This document shows, piece by piece, positions 14,817 through 19,242 of a stretch of 19,242 nucleotides of DNA. Both the position numbers and the translations under genes were made by a program. How positions within the stretch are numbered: position 1 is the first letter of the stretch; every line of letters starts with the position of its first letter. Source of the stretch: an uncultured Eubacteriales bacterium (GTDB taxonomy: Bacteria > Bacillota > Clostridia > Christensenellales > CAG-314); contig URET01000023.1 of NCBI GenBank assembly GCA_900546875.1, forward strand, positions 1-19,242. The letters run 5' to 3'. Under the pieces are notes generated by a model. That model was not told where the DNA came from and did no database searches. It worked only from the letters and a program-made list of their open reading frames with translations.

Positions 14817-16027
14817 AAAAAAATACCATCGACATCAAAAAATACAAAATACTTATCCCCGATATGCTTCCCAACCACTTCCGCCTCATCTGCTACGCAC
14901 TCAAAAGAGACGGCTACGACCTCGAACTGCTGACAAGTCAGGGCCGTCACATCGTGGACGAAGGCTTGAAGAACGTCCATAACGACGCCTGCTACCCCGC
15001 TCTGCTCGTTGTCGGACAGTTTATGGACGCTTTGCAAAGCGGAAAATACGACCTCAATAATACCGCTCTCCTCATCTCACAAACCGGCGGCGGCTGCCGC
15101 GCAAGCAACTATATTTACCTCATACGTAAAGCCGTTGCCGCAAAATATCCTCAGGTACCGGTTTTTTCCCTCAACTTTCAGGGAATAGACGACTACAGTC
15201 TGCGTTTTTCCATCGGATCCCTTATGAGAGTGGCGTACAGCTGCCTTTACGGCGACCTGATCATGTCATTATATAACCAGTGCAAGCCATACGAAACCGT
15301 TTCCGAAGCCTCCGACAAAGCCAGAGAAAAAGCGCTTTCTTTCGTCATGAAGGCCTGCGACAGCTCTTCCTTTTTGAAATATAAGTACGTCTGCTCTGCA
15401 ATAACCGACTGCTTCAGAGAAGTTCCTCTCAGCGGCAAGAAAAAAACCAAGGTGGGGATCGTGGGCGAAATATACGTCAAATACTCTCCCCTTGCAAACA
15501 ACAACCTCGAAAAGTTCCTTCTCGGTGAAAACTGCGAACCGGAACTCCCCGGCCTTACGGACTTCGTCTTATACTGCATCGCCAACCGCTTCACCGACCG
15601 CAAACTCTACGGAAAAAAAGGTATCGACCTGTTGGCTTACGGTTTCTTTTATAAAATGATCCTTTCGCTCGAAAAAAAATCCGATAAAATTCTTGAAAAA
15701 GCAGGATTTGCTCCTTTCCCCGATTTCGAAGAGCTCCGCCGCCTCGGCGACAAGGTGATAAATCAGGGCGTAAAAATGGGCGAAGGCTGGCTCATTCCCG
15801 CCGAAATGGCTTACATGGCAGAACACGGAACTTATAATATAGTTTGCGCCCAACCCTTCGGTTGTCTTCCCAATCACATAGTCGGAAAAGGCATGGTCAG
15901 GAAACTGAGAGAATTTTATCCCGATATCAACATCGTGGCAGTGGACTACGACCCCGGCGCAACTAAAGTCAATCAGGAAAACCGCATAAAACTGATGCTT
16001 GCCCTCTCGGGAAAAAACCGGGATTGA
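14813..16027 (+). CDS. HgdB-like 2-hydroxyacyl-CoA dehydratase component, partner of the activase
   Basis: A 404-residue protein resembling the C-terminal part of the single-chain dehydratase-activase family and, more distantly, the D component (HgdB) of 2-hydroxyacyl-CoA dehydratases. Candidate cluster ligands are Cys60 in NDACYPALLV, Cys95 in GGGCRASNY, and Cys345 and Cys351 in CAQPFGCLPNH. No signal or membrane segment is present, so it should be cytoplasmic. The ATG overlaps the activase stop (ATGA); an open in-frame extension upstream lies inside the activase gene and is not family-like. The two products sum to 1,374 residues, about the length of the fused homologues, so this looks like a split form of the same machine. 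No acyl-CoA ligase or transferase accompanies it, which argues against a simple hydroxyacyl-CoA fermentation operon. Confidence 0.85.
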   Translation: MKKNTIDIKKYKILIPDMLPNHFRLICYALKRDGYDLELLTSQGRHIVDEGLKNVHNDACYPALLVVGQFMDALQSGKYDLNNTALLISQTGGGCRASNYIYLIRKAVAAKYPQVPVFSLNFQGIDDYSLRFSIGSLMRVAYSCLYGDLIMSLYNQCKPYETVSEASDKAREKALSFVMKACDSSSFLKYKYVCSAITDCFREVPLSGKKKTKVGIVGEIYVKYSPLANNNLEKFLLGENCEPELPGLTDFVLYCIANRFTDRKLYGKKGIDLLAYGFFYKMILSLEKKSDKILEKAGFAPFPDFEELRRLGDKVINQGVKMGEGWLIPAEMAYMAEHGTYNIVCAQPFGCLPNHIVGKGMVRKLREFYPDINIVAVDYDPGATKVNQENRIKLMLALSGKNRD

Positions 16028-16071
16028 AGCTCATGCTTTGCTGTACAGGACCCCTGCTCTGCAGATAACAC

Positions 16072-16350
16072 TTTTATGCGCGAAAATGCTCCCGCTCTGT
16101 TGGAAACATCTTTATGCGCGAAGATACCCCCGCTCTGCCGGAAACGTCAGAACCGTTCATCTGTTCTTCGGAAAAATGCCTCCCTTTCTTGCGGGAACGG
16201 AAATTTTTTCCTTTATCTTGCAGACACAAAATCCCGGCTCACTTTTATGCACGAAACGCTCCCGCTCTGCCGATATCATTTTTATGCGCAAAAATACCCC
16301 GCTCTGTAATCCTTTTATGCTCGAAAATGTTTCCGCACCGCCGGAAATAT
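16072..16350. repeat. Degenerate tandem repeats of about 38 bp
   Basis: Five recognisable units, each TTTTATGCGCGAAAAT-like followed by CCCGCTCTGCCGGAAA-like, lie at 16072-16109, 16110-16147, 16243-16279, 16280-16312 and 16313-16350. The 95 bp between the second and third hold weaker, decayed copies, and another weak one lies near 16030-16070. Unit lengths of 38, 38, 37, 33 and 38 do not keep a reading frame, so the array is not coding. It fills most of the 514-bp gap between the activase operon and copA. No gene was seen there. Confidence 0.75.
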
Positions 16351-16402
16351 CAGAAACGCTTCTCTGTTTTTTGCGAAAATTGCGGTTCTGCCTTTGGTAC
16401 GG

Positions 16403-16431
16403 TTGATTTTTTTCATTAAAAGTGATATAAT
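16403..16431 (+). promoter_or_regulatory. Promoter for copA
   Basis: TTGATT (16403-16408), a 17-bp spacer and a perfect TATAAT (16426-16431) with TG at 16423-16424, an extended -10. It lies 110 bases before the copA ATG. Confidence 0.75.
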
Positions 16432-16435
16432 ATTC

Positions 16436-16459
16436 AATTGTTAGCACAAGGTAACATTT
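16436..16459. promoter_or_regulatory. Dyad at the copA transcription start, possible operator
   Basis: AATTGTTA (16436-16443) and TAACATTT (16452-16459) are inverted repeats with one mismatch and an 8-bp spacer. The dyad covers the expected transcription start, where a repressor would block transcription. It does not look like the CopY box (TACAnnTGTA) or a typical GC-rich CsoR site, and no copper regulator gene is in the window. Confidence 0.4.
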
Positions 16460-16541
16460 TCGGCGATCTGCAGGCGTATCAGGAGGAAAAAGATCGCGTA
16501 TCAATAAAAAGTAAACATTCCGCAGTTTGCGAGGACGAAAC

Positions 16542-19163
16542 ATGAAAAAAGAAAATTATGACATTTCCGGAATGAGCTGTGCTGCCTGTGCGGCGCGGGT
16601 TGAGAAGGGAGTGAGGCAGACGGAAGGTGTGGAAAAAGTAAGCGTAAACCTTCTCAAAAACAGCATGAGCGTGGAATACGACGAAGGCAGGATATCGTCG
16701 CAGGACATAATATCTGCCGTTGAGAAGGCTGGTTACGGTGCGGCACTGCACAAAAAAGTTCTGACAGAAGAGGTAGCACAAACAAAAGACAACAAAGCGG
16801 CGAAGGAGTATAAAGACGCGAAAGCAAGACTTATCCTGTCCCTTGTATTCACTGTTCCGTTATTCTATGTGGCCATGGGGCACATGTCAGGCTGGCCTTT
16901 GCCTTCGGGGCTAAAAGGTGTCGAGAACGCCATGAATTTCGCGCTTACTCAGCTTTTGCTCGTCATTCCCATAGTATTTATAAACTTCAGATTTTACGGG
17001 AACGGGTACCGTGCTCTTTTCCGCGGGGCTCCCAATATGGATTCGCTTATTGCGATAGGGTCTTCCGCCGCGCTGATATACGGGATCTATGCCTGTTACA
17101 GTATCTCAAACGCTCTCGGGCACAACGATATCGGGACTGCGGCTCATTTTATGCATGATATGTATTTCGAAAGCGCGGGGACCATACTTACCCTGATAAG
17201 CTTAGGTAAATTTTTTGAAGCAAGAGCAAAAGGAAAGACTTCCGAGGCAATAGCGAAACTGATGGATCTCGCCCCGAAAACCGCCCGTGTCATGCGGGAA
17301 GGAAAAGAGATCGAAATACCGGCTGAAGAACTCGTAAAAGGCGACGTCATAATAGTTAAGGCGGGAGAAAGCCTGCCCGCCGACGGCGTCATTACGGAAG
17401 GAAACGCCGCTCTGGACGAATCCGCCATCACGGGAGAAAGTATGCCCGCCGAAAAGGGTCCCGGAGACAAAGTAACGGGAGGAACGGTAAGTAAAAGCGG
17501 ATATTTCTTAATGCAGGCAACTCATGTCGGCGAAGAAACGACGCTGATGAACATCGTACGCCTTGTGGACGAAGCCACAAGCTCAAAAGCTCCGATTGCA
17601 AAGCTGGCGGATAAAGTAAGCGGGATTTTTGTTCCTATCGTTATCGGTATAGCGGTGGTCTCGTCCGTGATTTGGGTGATTGCCGGAAGCTCGGCAGAAT
17701 TTGCGCTTACTATCGGTATATCCGTACTTGTGGTATCCTGTCCCTGTGCGCTGGGACTTGCTACTCCCACGGCAATCATGGTAGGTACGGGAAGAGGCGC
17801 CGCAAACGGGATCCTGATAAAATCCGCCGAGGCTCTGGAACGCGCAAAAGGAATAGACACCGTCGTGCTCGATAAGACCGGCACGGTAACTCTCGGCAAA
17901 CCTCAGGTGACGGACATCATCCCCGCTGACGGCGTAAGTCAAGAAGAACTGCTTTATACAGCGTACTCGCTTGAAAGTTTATCAGAGCATCCGCTTGCTG
18001 CCGCAATCAACGAACAGGCGGAGAAACTCGGCTGCAGAAAAGGCAAAGTGACAGATTTCAGACAGCTGCCCGGAATGGGACTTACGGGAAAAATCGACGG
18101 AAAAGAATGTAAAGCCGGAAACCTGCGTCTGACAGGAGGAGAGTATGCCGGAAAACTCTCCGACATGCTCGCCGAACAAGGCAAAACGCCTGTTTTCATT
18201 ACAGAAGAAGGAAGATTTTCAGGTACAATAGCTGTAGCTGACGCCGTAAAGCCCACAAGCAAAGAGGCGATCCGGATGCTGAAAAATGAAAAAACCGAAG
18301 TAATATTGCTCACCGGAGACAACGAAAAAACCGCACGCGCCGTGTCGGAACAGGTCGGGATCACTAAGGTGATAGCCGAGGTGCTGCCCGAAGACAAAGA
18401 ACGGATCATTCGGGATCTGAAAGAACAAGGCAGAAAAGTGGCAATGGTAGGAGACGGTATAAACGACGCACCCGCGCTTGCCCGTGCCGATATAGGTATA
18501 GCAATAGGCGCGGGTACAGACATAGCAATAGAATCCGCCGACATTGTGCTCATGCATAGCGACCTCAGAGACGCGGCCGTAACACTTCAGCTTTCCCGCG
18601 CAACGATCCGAAACATCAAAGAAAACCTTTTCTGGGCGTTTTTCTATAATTCGATCGGGATCCCCATCGCGGCAGGAGTCCTGTACCCCGCTTTCAACAT
18701 TACCCTGAATCCCATGATCGCGGCACTTGCAATGAGTTTCAGTTCCGTATTCGTGGTTTCCAACGCGCTCAGGCTCAGATTCTTCAAACCTGCCGGCATG
18801 ACCCCCGAACCGAAAAACCCGGATAAAAACAAAACATGCCCCCTCTCCCCCGATAAAGATCACCGCAAAAACTCTCTATGCGTCACGCAAACCGTCATCT
18901 CTCAGACCGACAAAAACATAACAACTCTCCCGGAGGATAAAATTATGACTAAAACTCTCATTGTAGAAGGTATGATGTGCGAACACTGCGTCAAACATGT
19001 CACCGACGCCCTCAAAAAAGTGGACGGAGTTACAGACGTCAATGTCACTCTTTCCGACAAAAAGGCTCTTGTAAAACTGAGTAAACCGGTTTCAGACGAA
19101 CAGCTGTCTTCAGCCGTGAGCGAAGCAGGCTATTCGGTATCTTCCGTAAGCGAGACGCGCTGA
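16542..19163 (+). CDS. copA: Copper-exporting P1B-type ATPase CopA with C-terminal CopZ-like domain
   Basis: An 873-residue Cu+-ATPase that pumps copper out of the cytoplasm. An N-terminal metal-binding domain carries GMSCAACAARVEK (Cys13, Cys16). The core shows TGES at 297-300, the membrane copper site CPC at 400-402, DKTGT with phosphorylated Asp444, SEHPLA with His483 and Pro484, GDGINDAP from 637, FYNSIGIPIAAG, and MSFSS at 731-735 in the last helix; these place it in the copper group rather than zinc or cadmium exporters. The usual protein ends near residue 750. Here a low-complexity linker (about 750-801) joins a second metal-binding domain, GMMCEHCVKHV (Cys813, Cys816). The ATG at 16542 was chosen for GAGGA six bases before it; an in-frame TTG at 16527 lacks support. 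The promoter is at 16403-16431. Confidence 0.95.
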   Translation: MKKENYDISGMSCAACAARVEKGVRQTEGVEKVSVNLLKNSMSVEYDEGRISSQDIISAVEKAGYGAALHKKVLTEEVAQTKDNKAAKEYKDAKARLILSLVFTVPLFYVAMGHMSGWPLPSGLKGVENAMNFALTQLLLVIPIVFINFRFYGNGYRALFRGAPNMDSLIAIGSSAALIYGIYACYSISNALGHNDIGTAAHFMHDMYFESAGTILTLISLGKFFEARAKGKTSEAIAKLMDLAPKTARVMREGKEIEIPAEELVKGDVIIVKAGESLPADGVITEGNAALDESAITGESMPAEKGPGDKVTGGTVSKSGYFLMQATHVGEETTLMNIVRLVDEATSSKAPIAKLADKVSGIFVPIVIGIAVVSSVIWVIAGSSAEFALTIGISVLVVSCPCALGLATPTAIMVGTGRGAANGILIKSAEALERAKGIDTVVLDKTGTVTLGKPQVTDIIPADGVSQEELLYTAYSLESLSEHPLAAAINEQAEKLGCRKGKVTDFRQLPGMGLTGKIDGKECKAGNLRLTGGEYAGKLSDMLAEQGKTPVFITEEGRFSGTIAVADAVKPTSKEAIRMLKNEKTEVILLTGDNEKTARAVSEQVGITKVIAEVLPEDKERIIRDLKEQGRKVAMVGDGINDAPALARADIGIAIGAGTDIAIESADIVLMHSDLRDAAVTLQLSRATIRNIKENLFWAFFYNSIGIPIAAGVLYPAFNITLNPMIAALAMSFSSVFVVSNALRLRFFKPAGMTPEPKNPDKNKTCPLSPDKDHRKNSLCVTQTVISQTDKNITTLPEDKIMTKTLIVEGMMCEHCVKHVTDALKKVDGVTDVNVTLSDKKALVKLSKPVSDEQLSSAVSEAGYSVSSVSETR
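18932..18936 (+). promoter_or_regulatory. Internal Shine-Dalgarno for a separate CopZ-like product
   Basis: GGAGG lies eight bases before an in-frame ATG at 18945, within the copA reading frame and just where the linker ends. Strength and spacing are those of a normal ribosome binding site. Confidence 0.65.
18945..19163 (+). CDS. copZ: CopZ-like copper chaperone, internal in-frame start within copA
   Basis: A 72-residue HMA-type metal-binding protein, nested in frame at the 3' end of copA. It starts MTKTLIVEGMMCEHCVKHV and ends at the shared stop, the usual size and fold pattern of free CopZ chaperones, with Cys12 and Cys15 binding Cu+. GGAGG precedes the ATG by eight bases. The linker before it reads like a former intergenic spacer: Pro/Asn/Lys/Asp-rich and lacking family similarity. 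Two readings fit: a copZ gene formerly downstream of copA, now fused by loss of the copA stop; or a designed dual output, fused pump plus free chaperone. The domain identity is sure; separate translation is inference. Confidence 0.65.
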   Translation: MTKTLIVEGMMCEHCVKHVTDALKKVDGVTDVNVTLSDKKALVKLSKPVSDEQLSSAVSEAGYSVSSVSETR

Positions 19164-19242
19164 CATATTTTCACGGTCACGCGTACCGATGTTTTGCCGC
19201 GCCTTTTTCCCGTCTTTCCTTACCCGCGCTCCGTGCCATTCT

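Noticed and set aside
16072..16350. CRISPR array
   Set aside because: Repeats are degenerate and directly abut one another; there are no unique spacers of constant length and no cas genes.
15999..16406. A 135-codon plus-strand frame across the 38-bp repeats
   Set aside because: The repeats change phase (unit lengths 38, 38, 37, 33), so the peptide does not repeat consistently as a real repeat protein would, and no Shine-Dalgarno precedes it.
19164..19242. Further gene or terminator after copA
   Set aside because: The last 79 bases show no clear hairpin with T-tract and no open frame with a start and family signal.

Overview
The window looks like a chromosomal segment from an anaerobic, Clostridia-like member of the Bacillota. 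The pointers are AGGAGG-type ribosome binding sites, a DnaB of the bacterial type, a large 2-hydroxyacyl-CoA dehydratase activase-like system typical of anaerobes, a DUF2284 metal-binding protein, and sigma-A-type promoters with 17-bp spacers. The taxonomic assignment is inference. No rRNA, tRNA or CRISPR array was found.

Layout. 1-274: noncoding edge with a perfect 55-bp direct repeat flanking a terminator-like hairpin, then a promoter and leader hairpin for a lipoprotein gene (275-1285). 1474-7672: a plus-strand housekeeping cluster of dnaB, glnS, an unrecognised four-helix membrane protein and a class I lysyl-tRNA synthetase, with gaps of 59 bp, a 4-bp ATGA overlap and 12 bp, so the last three at least are very probably one transcript. 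7874-8773: a thioredoxin reductase-like flavoprotein, followed by 80-bp tandem repeats (8794-9010). 9127-10420: an apparently intact IS3-family (IS150-type) element with orfA, a -1 frameshift site and orfB; it sits between the two arms of what looks like a bidirectional terminator. 10472-11661: a two-gene minus-strand operon (AlkZ-related protein, then DUF2284 protein, ATGA overlap).

11662-11903 is a divergent control region with a clear promoter on each strand. The plus-strand promoter drives a 970-residue double activase (11904-14816) and, through another ATGA overlap, a 404-residue HgdB-like partner (14813-16027). Together these resemble the roughly 1,400-residue single-chain dehydratase-activase proteins of anaerobes, here divided into two genes. 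Such systems use ATP to push electrons to very low potential through [4Fe-4S] clusters; the acceptor here is unknown.

16028-16541 holds degenerate tandem repeats of about 38 bp, then a strong extended -10 promoter for copA (16542-19163), a copper-exporting P-type ATPase. Its last 72 residues are a CopZ-like copper chaperone domain with its own Shine-Dalgarno and ATG, in frame with the ATPase, so the locus may give both a fused CopA and a free chaperone.

The items most worth a second look are the CopA/CopZ in-frame fusion, the two-gene activase system with its extra cysteine cluster and leader hairpin, the terminator split by the insertion sequence, the thioredoxin reductase lacking the usual NADPH 2'-phosphate motif, and three unrelated families of noncoding repeats.
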